A stretch of 64,000 nucleotides of DNA from an uncultured Gilliamella sp. (GTDB lineage Bacteria; Pseudomonadota; Gammaproteobacteria; Enterobacterales; Orbaceae): the NCBI GenBank assembly GCA_946477995.1, contig CAMLAI010000002.1, positions 1-64,000 on the forward strand, in the 5' to 3' direction. Positions 45,135 to 55,594 of this stretch are shown here, in pieces (the stretch's first letter is position 1; every line of letters begins with the position of its first letter). Both the position numbers and the translations under genes were made by a program. Under the pieces are notes generated by a model, which searched no databases, was not told where the DNA came from, and worked only from the letters and a program-made list of their open reading frames with translations.

Positions 45135-46451
45135 TCACAATCGTAAAACATCATTAAATAGTGCAATTCCCATTATTACCATTAATAATAAAAACCCTAT
45201 ACGAAATAATCGTTCCTGAGTTATATTAGATAAAGCTTTTCCCTTAATCTTTTCACATAATAATAAGACAAGGTGACCGCCATCTAGCATTGGTAATGGA
45301 ACAAGATTGATAACCCCCAAACTTATACTGATAAAAGCAAGAAAGTATAAGTAAGGTGTGAAACCATAACTTGCTGTTTGCCCTGCGCTTTTTGCTATCG
45401 TTATTGGTCCAGATAAATGCTTAAGCCCAATAACACCTGTCACTAGCTGATAAAGTGAACCTACAGTTAATTTTGTTGTTAATACTGTTTGCTCAATGCC
45501 TTTACCTAATCCTTCAAAAAAACCATACTGCTTAACTACTGCGTTTGAAGAAGGATATAAACCCGCTACACCTTCTCCATTTTTTTGAATGGTCGGTGTA
45601 AGAAGCAGTTCAACATCATGATTCTTCCGTTCGACCTTCAATGTTAGTTTATTTGCTTTTTTTATCTCAGCTGAAAAATCATCCCAATTAGTATAAAGTT
45701 TATTATTATAACTGATAATTTTATCACCAATTTGTAATCCTGCTTTTTCTGCTGCAGATTCTGGCACAATTTTACTCACAATTGGATAAATTTCCAACGC
45801 TTTAGGAATAAAACCAAATGTTGTAATTGCTGATTCTTTCTCTACATCAAATCGCCAATGGCTAATATCGACAGTTTTTCTAATTTCGTCTGTACTATTT
45901 TTGGTTGATACTAAGTAAGTTAAAGACACATTATGTTGCCCCATAACCGACATCAGAGCTAGATTTACATCATTCCAACTGTCTATCTGAATATCATTTA
46001 CTTTTTTCAACTCTGCATCGACCGGTAGATTTATTGTCGATGCTGGCGTATTGGGTATCGTTTCTTTAATTTTGACAGGATAAACTGTCACACCAAGTAA
46101 AAAAATACCCCAATAAATTACTGCCGCTAGAACAAAATTAGCTATAGGACCTGCAAATACGATTGCAGCTCTTTGCCATAGTTTTTTATTATCAAAAGCC
46201 GAGCTTTTATCAATGGTTGCTAATTCTTTCGATCTTCCATCTAGCATTCTAACATAACCACCAAGAGGAATCATAGCAATAACAAATTCAGTTCCACTTG
46301 AAAATTTATGCGACCATATTTTTTTTCCAAATCCAATGGAAAAACATTCAACACGAACTCCACATAAACGAGCTACAAAAAAGTGGCCGAATTCATGTAT
46401 AGTCACTAATATACTGATAGTAATGATAAATAACAACAGTGACCAAAGCAA
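45135..46451 (-). CDS. rseP: Site-2 zinc metalloprotease RseP
   Basis: TIHEFGHFFVARLCGVRVECFSIGFG (HExxH), PLPMLDGGHLV, PDZ domains. Confidence 0.96.
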   Translation of the reverse strand: MLWSLLLFIITISILVTIHEFGHFFVARLCGVRVECFSIGFGKKIWSHKFSSGTEFVIAMIPLGGYVRMLDGRSKELATIDKSSAFDNKKLWQRAAIVFAGPIANFVLAAVIYWGIFLLGVTVYPVKIKETIPNTPASTINLPVDAELKKVNDIQIDSWNDVNLALMSVMGQHNVSLTYLVSTKNSTDEIRKTVDISHWRFDVEKESAITTFGFIPKALEIYPIVSKIVPESAAEKAGLQIGDKIISYNNKLYTNWDDFSAEIKKANKLTLKVERKNHDVELLLTPTIQKNGEGVAGLYPSSNAVVKQYGFFEGLGKGIEQTVLTTKLTVGSLYQLVTGVIGLKHLSGPITIAKSAGQTASYGFTPYLYFLAFISISLGVINLVPLPMLDGGHLVLLLCEKIKGKALSNITQERLFRIGFLLLMVIMGIALFNDVLRL

Positions 46452-46465
46452 AATCTATAACCTTT

Positions 46466-47308
46466 TTATAGTAAATGCAAAGATAATACAGTAAAAATAG
46501 GCACCGCAGCTGTTAAACTATCTATTCGATCTAAAAGACCACCATGACCAGGTATCAGATTGCCACTATCTTTTATACCTGCTTCTCGTTTAAACATACT
46601 TTCAGTGAGATCACCTAATACTGAAACCAAAATTGCCAATAATGAACTAATAAAAAATACATTAAATTTAATATTAATAAGATTCGAAAAATAAGCAAGA
46701 ACACTAATAACCACTGCCAGACTTACTCCACCAATAAATCCTTCTACTGTTTTACCGGGTGAAACTTTTGGTGCCAATTTTCTTTTTCCAAAACTTCGTC
46801 CAGCAAAATATGCGCCTGTATCGGTAGCCCATACAAGAACAAATACATATAACAACAAAGTCGCTCCTGTATAACAATTTGAACTATAATTGACCGACCT
46901 TAACCCCACCATACCAAGGAAAAAAGGCACTAATGTAAAAAAAGCAAACAGTAATTTTAATGTAATTGAATTGAACCAATAATGTGCAGTTTTGGGATAA
47001 GTCATAACTAAAATCAGTGCAATTAACCACCAAATAATGGATAATGATAATATTACGCTATAGAGTGTTATTTTTAATTCAATTGGAATTGGAATAAAAT
47101 AAAGTACAGCCAATATCACTACCATTAGAAGAGCAAATAACAATTTATTTTGTTGGTTAGTAATATGTAAGAATTGAGCCCACTCCCATGCAGCGATACC
47201 ACCAATTATCATCATAATAACAACAAAAACGGATAATGGAGCAAAAAAAAGTATAATTAACACAAGTGGAATGAGCGCAATTGCAGCCAATAATCGTTGA
47301 ATTAACAT
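46466..47308 (-). CDS. cdsA: Phosphatidate cytidylyltransferase
   Basis: VSPGKTVEGFIGG and C-terminal SVLGDLTESMFKREAGIKDSGNLIPGHGGLLDRIDSLTAA signature. Confidence 0.96.
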   Translation of the reverse strand: MLIQRLLAAIALIPLVLIILFFAPLSVFVVIMMIIGGIAAWEWAQFLHITNQQNKLLFALLMVVILAVLYFIPIPIELKITLYSVILSLSIIWWLIALILVMTYPKTAHYWFNSITLKLLFAFFTLVPFFLGMVGLRSVNYSSNCYTGATLLLYVFVLVWATDTGAYFAGRSFGKRKLAPKVSPGKTVEGFIGGVSLAVVISVLAYFSNLINIKFNVFFISSLLAILVSVLGDLTESMFKREAGIKDSGNLIPGHGGLLDRIDSLTAAVPIFTVLSLHLL

Positions 47309-48045
47309 GAATGTTCCTCTGCTTGAATACCACCAAAACGTCGTTCTCGGGTATTAAAAACATCAATTGCTTTATCAAATAAAGCTTGATCAAAATCCGG
47401 CCATAAAACATCAGTAAAATAAAATTCTGAATATGCTATTTGCCATAACAAAAAATTACTAATTCGATACTCACCGCCAGTGCGAATAACGAGATCGACA
47501 TCGGGTAATTCGTTCATACTTATTTGTGAAGCAAAGTATGTTTCGGTAATATCATCTAAAGTGATTTTTCCATCTAAAACATGTTTAACCATTTTTTTCG
47601 TTGATTGAATAATATCCCATCGCCCACCATAATTAGCTGCAATATTCAATACTAACCCAGAATTGTCTTTTGTTAGTTGTTCCGCTTTAATGATCATAGT
47701 TTGCAATCGTTCATTAAATTGCGAAATATCACCAATAATATTTAACTTCACATTATTATTATGCAGACTTTTCATTTCACGATTTAACGCGTAAATAAAA
47801 AGTGAAAGTAATGCTGAAACTTCATTTTGAGGACGCTTCCAATTTTCACTACTAAATGCATATAAAGTCAAAGCTCTAACACCTAAGGTTGATGCATAAC
47901 TGACAATTTTACGAACAGCTTTTAAACCAGCCCTATGCCCAACTGCACGTAATTGATCTCGTTGCTGAGCCCAACGACCATTGCCGTCCATAATAATTGC
48001 TACATGATTGGGAATAGATCTTTGTTGAATCATGAGACATGCCAA
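47302..48045 (-). CDS. uppS: Undecaprenyl diphosphate synthase (IspU/UppS)
   Basis: VAIIMDGNGRWAQQR, LTLYAFSSENWKRP, DLVIRTGGEYRISNFLLWQIAYSEFYF. Confidence 0.96.
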   Translation of the reverse strand: MACLMIQQRSIPNHVAIIMDGNGRWAQQRDQLRAVGHRAGLKAVRKIVSYASTLGVRALTLYAFSSENWKRPQNEVSALLSLFIYALNREMKSLHNNNVKLNIIGDISQFNERLQTMIIKAEQLTKDNSGLVLNIAANYGGRWDIIQSTKKMVKHVLDGKITLDDITETYFASQISMNELPDVDLVIRTGGEYRISNFLLWQIAYSEFYFTDVLWPDFDQALFDKAIDVFNTRERRFGGIQAEEHSC

Positions 48046-48095
48046 TCCATATATAGCTTTTTATAAATGTTTTGATCAAATATAGCCATCATCAA

Positions 48096-48725
48096 TTAAC
48101 GGGTTCCATAAACCACAATGGTTTTACCATGTGCCGATATTAAATGTTGGTCTTCTAGCATTTTTAAAATTCGACCAACAGTTTCACGTGAACAGCCAAC
48201 AATTTGACCTATTTCTTGACGGGTAATTTTGATTTGCATACCATCGGGATGAGTCATTGCATCGGGTTGTTTGGCTAGATTTAATAGCGTTTGAGCAATG
48301 CGACCGGCAACATCTAGAAAGGCTAAATTACTCACTTTTTCTGATGTTACTTGTAAACGGCTTGCCATTTGACTTGCAAGTCGCATTAAAATATCAGGAT
48401 TGACTTGAACAAGTTGCTTAAATTTTTTGTAAGAAATTTCGGCCACTTCACAACTTGTTTTAGCTTTAACCCAAGCGCTTCGTTCTGTACCTTCTTCAAA
48501 CAAACCTAATTCGCCCAAAAATTGATTTTGATTCAAATAAGATAAAATCATCTCATTGCCTTCATCATCTTTAATTAATACCGCAACAGAGCCTTTTACA
48601 ATGTAATAGAGAGTTTCTGCTTTTTCGCCTTGATGAATGAGAGTGCTTTTGGCGGGATACTTATGAATATGACAATGCGATAAAAACCATTCTAATGTTG
48701 TATCCGTGTGCTGTTTACCAATCAT
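48096..48725 (-). CDS. crp: cAMP receptor protein
   Basis: 209 aa; CRP cyclic-nucleotide domain and [28 protein letters not shown]. Confidence 0.96.
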   Translation of the reverse strand: MIGKQHTDTTLEWFLSHCHIHKYPAKSTLIHQGEKAETLYYIVKGSVAVLIKDDEGNEMILSYLNQNQFLGELGLFEEGTERSAWVKAKTSCEVAEISYKKFKQLVQVNPDILMRLASQMASRLQVTSEKVSNLAFLDVAGRIAQTLLNLAKQPDAMTHPDGMQIKITRQEIGQIVGCSRETVGRILKMLEDQHLISAHGKTIVVYGTR

Positions 48726-48814
48726 TATTCCTTCCTCTCAATCCAATTTCCAATTTACACACTATAACAAAGTTGAGCGATAAATTATATACTAAGCTAT
48801 AAGGAATTTAGTGA

Positions 48815-49021
48815 TTATTTAACAAGCTTGATGTCGATCGTTTGGTGCAGTTCAGACCAAAAAATTGCCGCTTTTCCCGCAATCAATTGAGATTTAACAT
48901 TATCTACTTTTTCTATAAGTGATATTTCTTGCAAACCGTAATCCGTACCTTCACGTAACACAAAATATTCAATTAAATTATTCAGCGTATTTGAATCTAG
49001 TTCTTGCCAAGGAATGATCAT
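48815..49021 (-). CDS. yheU: YheU family protein (UPF0270)
   Basis: [29 protein letters not shown]...[11 protein letters not shown] is very similar to E. coli YheU. Confidence 0.9.
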   Translation of the reverse strand: MIIPWQELDSNTLNNLIEYFVLREGTDYGLQEISLIEKVDNVKSQLIAGKAAIFWSELHQTIDIKLVK

Positions 49022-49107
49022 AATATTATCAAATAAGTGATTGTGATATTTATTCTATAATAGAAATAACATGCTATAAAGATAGTAACTAACAAAAAAC
49101 TAATAAA

Positions 49108-49132
49108 AAAACCACTCTTAAGAGTGGTTTTT
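49108..49132 (-). terminator. Terminator downstream of the SinI-like gene
   Basis: AAAACCACTCT-TA-AGAGTGGTTTTT palindrome with A/T runs. Confidence 0.75.
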
Positions 49133-49176
49133 AATCTATTAAAAAACAGAACTATATTAATTCAATACGAATAATA

Positions 49177-50238
49177 TTATCTGTCTGTTGAAACTTTCAA
49201 CAAGTAACCTTGCGCACCAGCTTTGTATTTAGTGTTATAAAGCTCATTATTATTCTTGGTACCGTCTGAACTACCTAAATAGATTGTATCATCCGTACCT
49301 GTTGTAGTAGTGGTTCCGGTTAAAGCTTCAGTAGTTACAGCATCCTGATAATCAGCTGTCGCTGCTGGATCATTAGATAGCGTCCAAGTGTATGTATATG
49401 AAGATGTTTTCACTAACTCACCTGCATCAGGAAGGTTGTTCTTGTTTGTGTCATCCCATACTACAGCACCATATTTTTCGCCATATTTAGGTGTTGGAGC
49501 ATCGCCTGTCGCAGGTTTAACTGTATAGTTAACAGTTAAATCTAAATTACCATCAGTATTATATTTGAAAATACCAACTCTATAGTTATCATCGATGAAT
49601 GGACCTATACCAGGAGGAACATCACCAGGACCATGCTCGTCATCTGAAGGTTTTGTTGGCTGATTATTATCAACTTCAGGTGGCACTTTTGACCAGATAT
49701 CAGATACGTTCAACCATTTATTCGTATTTGGTAAACCAAATTCTGTCTGTTCTTGTAAAGTGAAACCAACTTGGTCAGCACCACTAAATTCACTATTGAT
49801 CTTGAATATAATTGTACCTTCAGACACACCATTTACATTTGGTCCTGCTGTTGATGTTAAACCTTCAAGTACATTGATTTTTTTCCAATCACCATAGTTA
49901 CCAGTAGCATCTTTTTGTCTTACGAAAAAAGTAACTGTTGCTTGAATGTTTTTATTATCAACATCACCATCTTTATCTTTCAAATTATATGAAATTTTAA
50001 AATAGTTACCAATTTTAACCGGATCTTTATCTCCAATTGGTGTTAGACCTGCGGCATCAGTTGTAATTGTTAAGGACACAGTATGATCTACATCCCCACT
50101 TTTCTTTGAAAGTATTGGCGCATTACCATGAATTGGCGCTACTGTCTCCGTTGTTAGTACAGCAGCAAATGCGCTACTTGAAGCATAACCAGCTAATAAT
50201 AAGCCGAATGCGACTTTTTTTAACGTTAAATTTTTCAT
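49177..50238 (-). CDS. Exported SinI-like autotransporter-associated protein
   Basis: Signal peptide MKNLTLKKVAFGLLLAGYASSSAFA; Ig-like beta-rich repeats; directly downstream of an inverse autotransporter; ends AGAQGYLLKVSTDR. Confidence 0.7.
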   Translation of the reverse strand: MKNLTLKKVAFGLLLAGYASSSAFAAVLTTETVAPIHGNAPILSKKSGDVDHTVSLTITTDAAGLTPIGDKDPVKIGNYFKISYNLKDKDGDVDNKNIQATVTFFVRQKDATGNYGDWKKINVLEGLTSTAGPNVNGVSEGTIIFKINSEFSGADQVGFTLQEQTEFGLPNTNKWLNVSDIWSKVPPEVDNNQPTKPSDDEHGPGDVPPGIGPFIDDNYRVGIFKYNTDGNLDLTVNYTVKPATGDAPTPKYGEKYGAVVWDDTNKNNLPDAGELVKTSSYTYTWTLSNDPAATADYQDAVTTEALTGTTTTTGTDDTIYLGSSDGTKNNNELYNTKYKAGAQGYLLKVSTDR

Positions 50239-50354
50239 GTTTAACTTCCTATTTTATTTCTAAATTAACATGTTGTATTTATATAAATACACCACTTTGG
50301 TTGGTGTTCCCAGTAATAGGCTGCCGATTAACTTCGACAACCTAAAATCTATTA

Positions 50355-53054
50355 TTAATTAACAACGACTTGCAATTTAAATCCTTGATCCCCAGCACAA
50401 GCTAGTGGCGAGGTATTAAGTGTTGCTAAATTCAAATAAGTCGGCGCTCCTTCACTCTTTTCAATACTCATTCCTGAAGACGCATAACTTTGTGTTCTTA
50501 AACTTCTTAATGTGTAATGAGCATCAACACCCATAGCGACATTAAACCAAGGTCCATTAGGGTTCTTCACAAAATCTGGTAATGCACTTGTTGCCTTACT
50601 ACCAGGACATGCAAGCTCATTTGAACCCACTAATGACCAAATTATAAATGGATTTTTAATTTCGTGCGCTTCATCTTCGTAACCCATAGGATAAGCTTTT
50701 ACATAATATTCAGAATCAACTTTCCACTCATTTGGGCCGCTTGGGTCAAATTGAAGAAGATGACCTTCACTTCTTGCTACTAATACACCATCACTACGAT
50801 AAACTTTTACTATTCCCGCTTTACCGCCAGAGAAATCTACGGTCGCTTTATTGAACGATGTCCCAAACTGATCAATTGCGATAGAAAACTCAACAACACC
50901 TTCAATGTTAGAAGCAACATCTAAAAGATAACTATCACCTATGACCTCAGTGCCTGCTGCTGTTGCCGACTTGGAAGAAGCTTTTTGTCCCATTTTTACT
51001 TTTTCAAAACCTTTAACAATAATACAAGGTTCTTGTGTCGGACAAGAGTTAACATTACCAGAAACACCATTAATTAAACTAATTTTTTTACCATTACTAG
51101 TCGCTGTCCAGCCTTTTAATACTGCATCAAAAGTTTCTGGAATACGATTCATTAAATCATCATCACTAAAACCTATTACATCTTGTGCAGAGGTAATTGA
51201 ACCATTAATAATCTTTGGTTTAACTAACGTTGCTAATACGGTTATTGCACTTTGCCCATCTGCTGGATTCATTGCTAAAGCAGTTTTATTCCCACCTTTA
51301 TCTACAGCCCAAACTCCAATTTTGCGCATTGATGGATTAGGCAAAACTTCGAAAGTAACAGAGTTAGATGTCGCCGATTTACCTTTACCATCAGTCACTG
51401 TAACAGACAAAGTATATTTACCATTAGTACTGATTGGGTGACGCTGACCGTTTGCATCAACATAATTCGGCGCGACAATCTTCCAATTATTTGTATCAGC
51501 AGGAGGCGTCATCCAACTAGAAGCTGTACATATTCCAACAGTAGAGCATAGAAAGCCGCCTCCAGCATCAATTTCCATCATGTCACCAGACCATGAAAGG
51601 CTATTTAAACCTTTAGCATTATGTACACCAATAGTAACGCCGTAAGACTCACCTTCAAGTAACTGAAGTGCTTCAAGTCCTAGATCGACACTCATTTTTT
51701 TATCTTTATATTCAAGCACAATATAGTTATTACGATCGACAAGATCATAACGGCTACCTTTAACTGAACGAGCAGCCTGAACCATATCAGGATCCAACTG
51801 ATCTTTTAAAGGTGTACCAATACGATAGTTCATCGTCAATTCAGCTTTAGTTGCCTTTTTATTATCTTGTCCACGTTTATGTTCAGCTTTGATCGTAAAA
51901 AGCGGAACTGGCGTATAATCAATACTAGCCGTGATTGCTCTTGGGTCTTTTTGCAAATTATCTTTGCCAAACAATGCGACTTTATCACCATAGTATTGTT
52001 CATACATTAAAGAACCACCAAGATGTGGATATTGAGGTAAATAGCCTTGGAAACGGATATCAAATCCCCTAGCTGCTCGTTCTAAATAATCATCAAAGTC
52101 TTTAGATTCTTTCCAATCTGATAATGGATGATAATAGTTAACAGCAAACTTCATGTAATCGGTCCAAGCTTCAGCACCTACCCCTAAACGGTTATGAGAT
52201 CGTTGAAAATCATGGTCGAAAAATACGTTATAACCCAATAACCACTTTTTATCTGCTACATCCCAACGTTGACCTATACCAAAGTTACCAATACGCCGAT
52301 TATGTTCATATTCTTGAAACGAAAGTTGAGTAAATATCAACGTATCTTCTGTATCCAACCAAGGGCTAAACAATTTAAGATTGACGTTATTAAACGTACC
52401 TTTATCGCTTAAATCGAATTGCAATTGCGCAGTACCAAAACGACCTAAAAAGTCTTGTGCTGCACTTTTGATTGGATCAACAACTTGGTTTCTAACACCA
52501 CTACGGACATAATCCTCTGCATAATCTTTAGCTTTACTCTTTATATGACCTGACAAACCGCCATTATCTGGAGAGGTTATCTGTTTCCAATCTTGACTTG
52601 CTAAAGTTTGAATTGTTGATGCAACTTGGCTGGCTAAAGCACTTTTATCCACTTTAGGATCATATGTATCATCGGATCCTAATTTAGGCAGATTAGCATA
52701 TTTATTTTGGCTATCAGGATCCACTTTCTTTATTGCTGGTAATAATGGCGAATTTTCAGGAAGAACCAATCGTTCGCCAATCTCAACCACATCTTTCTTG
52801 TCATAACGACCAGCATTCATTGCTCTTAATTCAGCAATAGATATACTACTTAGTAAAGCAATTTGATATAAGCTTCGTTGTTGGTTATTCACCATTTCAC
52901 GAACTTTAGTACCATCTTTTAACTCAATTATCTTATTGCTATCAACAGCAGTTACTGGGCTAGAAGTGTTACTACCCGTAGCCCATGTTGTTTGACAACC
53001 TAGAGCTATAACAATTAGCGCAGAGATAACTTTTAAATTAAGATTGTTTCTCAT
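50355..53054 (-). CDS. Inverse autotransporter (intimin/invasin-type) adhesin with LysM-like and Ig-like domains
   Basis: 899 aa; LysM-like YQIALLSSISIAELRAMNAGRYDKKDVVEIGERLVLP; intimin beta-domain signature FSPWLDTEDTLIFTQLSFQEYEHNRRIGNFGIGQRW...LLGYNVFFDHDFQRSHNRLGVGAEAWTDYMKFAVNYYHPLSDWK; Ig-like passenger. Confidence 0.92.
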   Translation of the reverse strand: MRNNLNLKVISALIVIALGCQTTWATGSNTSSPVTAVDSNKIIELKDGTKVREMVNNQQRSLYQIALLSSISIAELRAMNAGRYDKKDVVEIGERLVLPENSPLLPAIKKVDPDSQNKYANLPKLGSDDTYDPKVDKSALASQVASTIQTLASQDWKQITSPDNGGLSGHIKSKAKDYAEDYVRSGVRNQVVDPIKSAAQDFLGRFGTAQLQFDLSDKGTFNNVNLKLFSPWLDTEDTLIFTQLSFQEYEHNRRIGNFGIGQRWDVADKKWLLGYNVFFDHDFQRSHNRLGVGAEAWTDYMKFAVNYYHPLSDWKESKDFDDYLERAARGFDIRFQGYLPQYPHLGGSLMYEQYYGDKVALFGKDNLQKDPRAITASIDYTPVPLFTIKAEHKRGQDNKKATKAELTMNYRIGTPLKDQLDPDMVQAARSVKGSRYDLVDRNNYIVLEYKDKKMSVDLGLEALQLLEGESYGVTIGVHNAKGLNSLSWSGDMMEIDAGGGFLCSTVGICTASSWMTPPADTNNWKIVAPNYVDANGQRHPISTNGKYTLSVTVTDGKGKSATSNSVTFEVLPNPSMRKIGVWAVDKGGNKTALAMNPADGQSAITVLATLVKPKIINGSITSAQDVIGFSDDDLMNRIPETFDAVLKGWTATSNGKKISLINGVSGNVNSCPTQEPCIIVKGFEKVKMGQKASSKSATAAGTEVIGDSYLLDVASNIEGVVEFSIAIDQFGTSFNKATVDFSGGKAGIVKVYRSDGVLVARSEGHLLQFDPSGPNEWKVDSEYYVKAYPMGYEDEAHEIKNPFIIWSLVGSNELACPGSKATSALPDFVKNPNGPWFNVAMGVDAHYTLRSLRTQSYASSGMSIEKSEGAPTYLNLATLNTSPLACAGDQGFKLQVVVN

Positions 53055-53453
53055 CTTAATTATTCCTTATATTTCACCGGCAACATTGCTACAAAGTAAC
53101 AAGTTATTTTTATTCTAAATAAGCATAGTTATAATTAAACCTTGTACACTTACGGTTCAAATTTATCGTTTTTCTATGCTTAAATTTATTTAAAAATTGT
53201 GGATTTTTTTACAAAACCTCTTATTGAGTAGGATCATATTACAAAACTGTCATTTATCAAAATGATTTTATAATTTTTTTTTGATTTTTTTTTGTAAAAA
53301 TATTAAATATTGTTTTTTTTCAAGTGATTAATATTATTTAATTATTAAAAGGCTCTTTTACATAAAATTATAATTAATTGATTTATATGAATATTATTTT
53401 TATGACTTTTTTGTTATTGAAAAAAATCGAGAGGGAATAATAGAAAATAAATA

Positions 53454-53490
53454 AAAAAACAGACAAATTAGCAAAAATTTATCTGTTTTT
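53454..53490 (-). terminator. Terminator downstream of purF
   Basis: AAAACAGA-c-AAATT ... AATTT-a-TCTGTTTTT imperfect hairpin. Confidence 0.6.
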
Positions 53491-53507
53491 GAGATGCCTT
53501 CAACTGA

Positions 53508-55034
53508 TCAATTATACGATTGATCTTCATTATAAATTTCTAAATTTTCCGATTCCTTTTGGCAAAACACTTTTTTATCATCGTTGCGTTTTTTTTCTAA
53601 AAGTGACAAATAAGTATCATTTATACCTTGAGTAATATACTTGCCATCAAAGACCGAACATTCAAAATGAGTAATGTTAGGATTTAATTCTCGTATCGCA
53701 GCAATTAAATCATCAAGGTTTTGGAAAATAAGTTTATCTGCACCAATATCTTTAGCGATTTGATTAACGTTACGATTATAAGCAATAAGTTCTCTGGCAA
53801 CGGGCATATCGATGCCATAAACATTAGGGTGTCTTATTTCTGGCGCAGCCGAAGCCAAATACACTTTTTTAGCACCACAAGAGCGTACCATTTGAAGTAT
53901 CTTTTCTGACGTAGTGCCTCGTACAATTGAATCATCTACCAGAAGAACATTTTTTCCTTCAAATTCTATACGATTGGCGTTGAGCTTTCTTCTTACTGAA
54001 AGTTTACGTGCACTTTGCCCTGGCATAATAAATGTACGACCAATATAACGATTTTTAACAAATCCTTGTCGATAAGGTTTATTTAAAATGCGTGCAATTT
54101 CGAGCGCAGCATCACATGAGGTTTCAGGAATGGGAATAACGACATCAATATCGATATCTTTCCATTCTCTCGCTATTTTTTGACCTAACTTTTGCCCCAT
54201 TAAAATGCGAGATTGATAAACAGATACCCCATTCATTAGCGAATCAGGTCGGGCAAAATAGACATATTCAAAAATACATGGATAATATTGGGGGTTATCT
54301 GCACATTGTTGTGCATAAAATTGGCCATCTTGGGTAATGTAAATAGCTTCCCCTGGTTCAACATCACGCATCAATTCAAAATCAAGAATATCTAATGCAA
54401 CGCTTTCTGACGCAACCATATATTCAGTTTTACCATTATCAAGTACGCGTTTTCCTATCACTAAAGGACGAATACCATATGGATCACGAAAAGCAACAAG
54501 TCCATGTCCAATAATCATAGCAACACAGGCATAAGCACCCTGAATAATATTATGTACTTGATGAACAGCCTGAAAGATATTATCAGCCGTTAACGGGTAA
54601 GTTGGAAATTTATCCAGTTCATTAGCTAAAATATTTAATAAGACTTCTGAATCCGAATTAGTATTGATATGGCGGCGTGCAAGTTCAAATACTTTATGGC
54701 GTAATTGGTCGGTATTAGTCAAATTTCCATTGTGTGCAAGCGCAATACCGTAAGGTGAATTAACATAAAAAGGTTGAGCTTCGGATGGACTAGAACTACC
54801 TGCTGTAGGGTAACGAATATGACCTATACCCAGTTTACCTTGAAGTCGTTGCATATGATGTTCTTGAAAAACATCTTTAACCAAACCATTAGCCTTACGT
54901 AGACGAAAGCGATTTTGCTCATCAATAGTAACGATTCCGGCCGCATCTTGCCCTCGATGTTGTAACACCGTTAGAGCATCATAAATTGATTGATTAACTG
55001 TACTACATCCTACAATACCAACTACACCACACAT
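53508..55034 (-). CDS. purF: Amidophosphoribosyltransferase
   Basis: [10 protein letters not shown]-terminal nucleophile; [18 protein letters not shown] motif. Confidence 0.97.
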   Translation of the reverse strand: MCGVVGIVGCSTVNQSIYDALTVLQHRGQDAAGIVTIDEQNRFRLRKANGLVKDVFQEHHMQRLQGKLGIGHIRYPTAGSSSPSEAQPFYVNSPYGIALAHNGNLTNTDQLRHKVFELARRHINTNSDSEVLLNILANELDKFPTYPLTADNIFQAVHQVHNIIQGAYACVAMIIGHGLVAFRDPYGIRPLVIGKRVLDNGKTEYMVASESVALDILDFELMRDVEPGEAIYITQDGQFYAQQCADNPQYYPCIFEYVYFARPDSLMNGVSVYQSRILMGQKLGQKIAREWKDIDIDVVIPIPETSCDAALEIARILNKPYRQGFVKNRYIGRTFIMPGQSARKLSVRRKLNANRIEFEGKNVLLVDDSIVRGTTSEKILQMVRSCGAKKVYLASAAPEIRHPNVYGIDMPVARELIAYNRNVNQIAKDIGADKLIFQNLDDLIAAIRELNPNITHFECSVFDGKYITQGINDTYLSLLEKKRNDDKKVFCQKESENLEIYNEDQSYN

Positions 55035-55052
55035 ATAACAATTACCTCAAAT

Positions 55053-55550
55053 CTAATGCGCTAAAAAAGAAGACGAATTTTGGATATAATCAAAAAACCA
55101 ACGAATAATAAAATGAAAATGTGGAATAAGCTGAGACTGAGTCCAATATTGAGATTGTGATAAAGGAGTAAAAGTATCAATAAAGAAAAGTACTGCAGCG
55201 ACGACTAAAATACCACGTAACACACCAAAACAAATCCCTAAAACGCGGTCTGTACCTGATAACCCCGTTTTTTGAACCAACTGACCAATAATATAAGACA
55301 CTATAGTACAAACTAATAATGTAGCAATAAACAAAATAGCAATAGCAACCGCAATTTTAACCACATCACTATCAAAATAGGTCAAATACTGGGTAATATG
55401 AGAATAAAATCGGCTAGCAATAAAAAAAGCAAGTATCCAACTGATAAGGGATAACGCTTCTCGAACAAAACCTCGAACAATGCTAATTAATGCAGAAAAA
55501 ACAATGACCCCAATAATCGTAAAATCAACCCAATTCATCATCATAATCAC
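55053..55550 (-). CDS. cvpA: Colicin V production protein homolog CvpA
   Basis: NWVDFTIIGVIVFSALISIVRGFVREALSLISWI; upstream of purF. Confidence 0.94.
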   Translation of the reverse strand: MIMMMNWVDFTIIGVIVFSALISIVRGFVREALSLISWILAFFIASRFYSHITQYLTYFDSDVVKIAVAIAILFIATLLVCTIVSYIIGQLVQKTGLSGTDRVLGICFGVLRGILVVAAVLFFIDTFTPLSQSQYWTQSQLIPHFHFIIRWFFDYIQNSSSFLAH

Positions 55551-55594
55551 TCACAATCTTATGTTAAGAATTTATTTTATTATAGTTACTGTAT

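Noticed and set aside
50941-51441. 166-aa + strand ORF
   Set aside because: Antisense to the adhesin Ig-like region; no independent start/RBS evidence.
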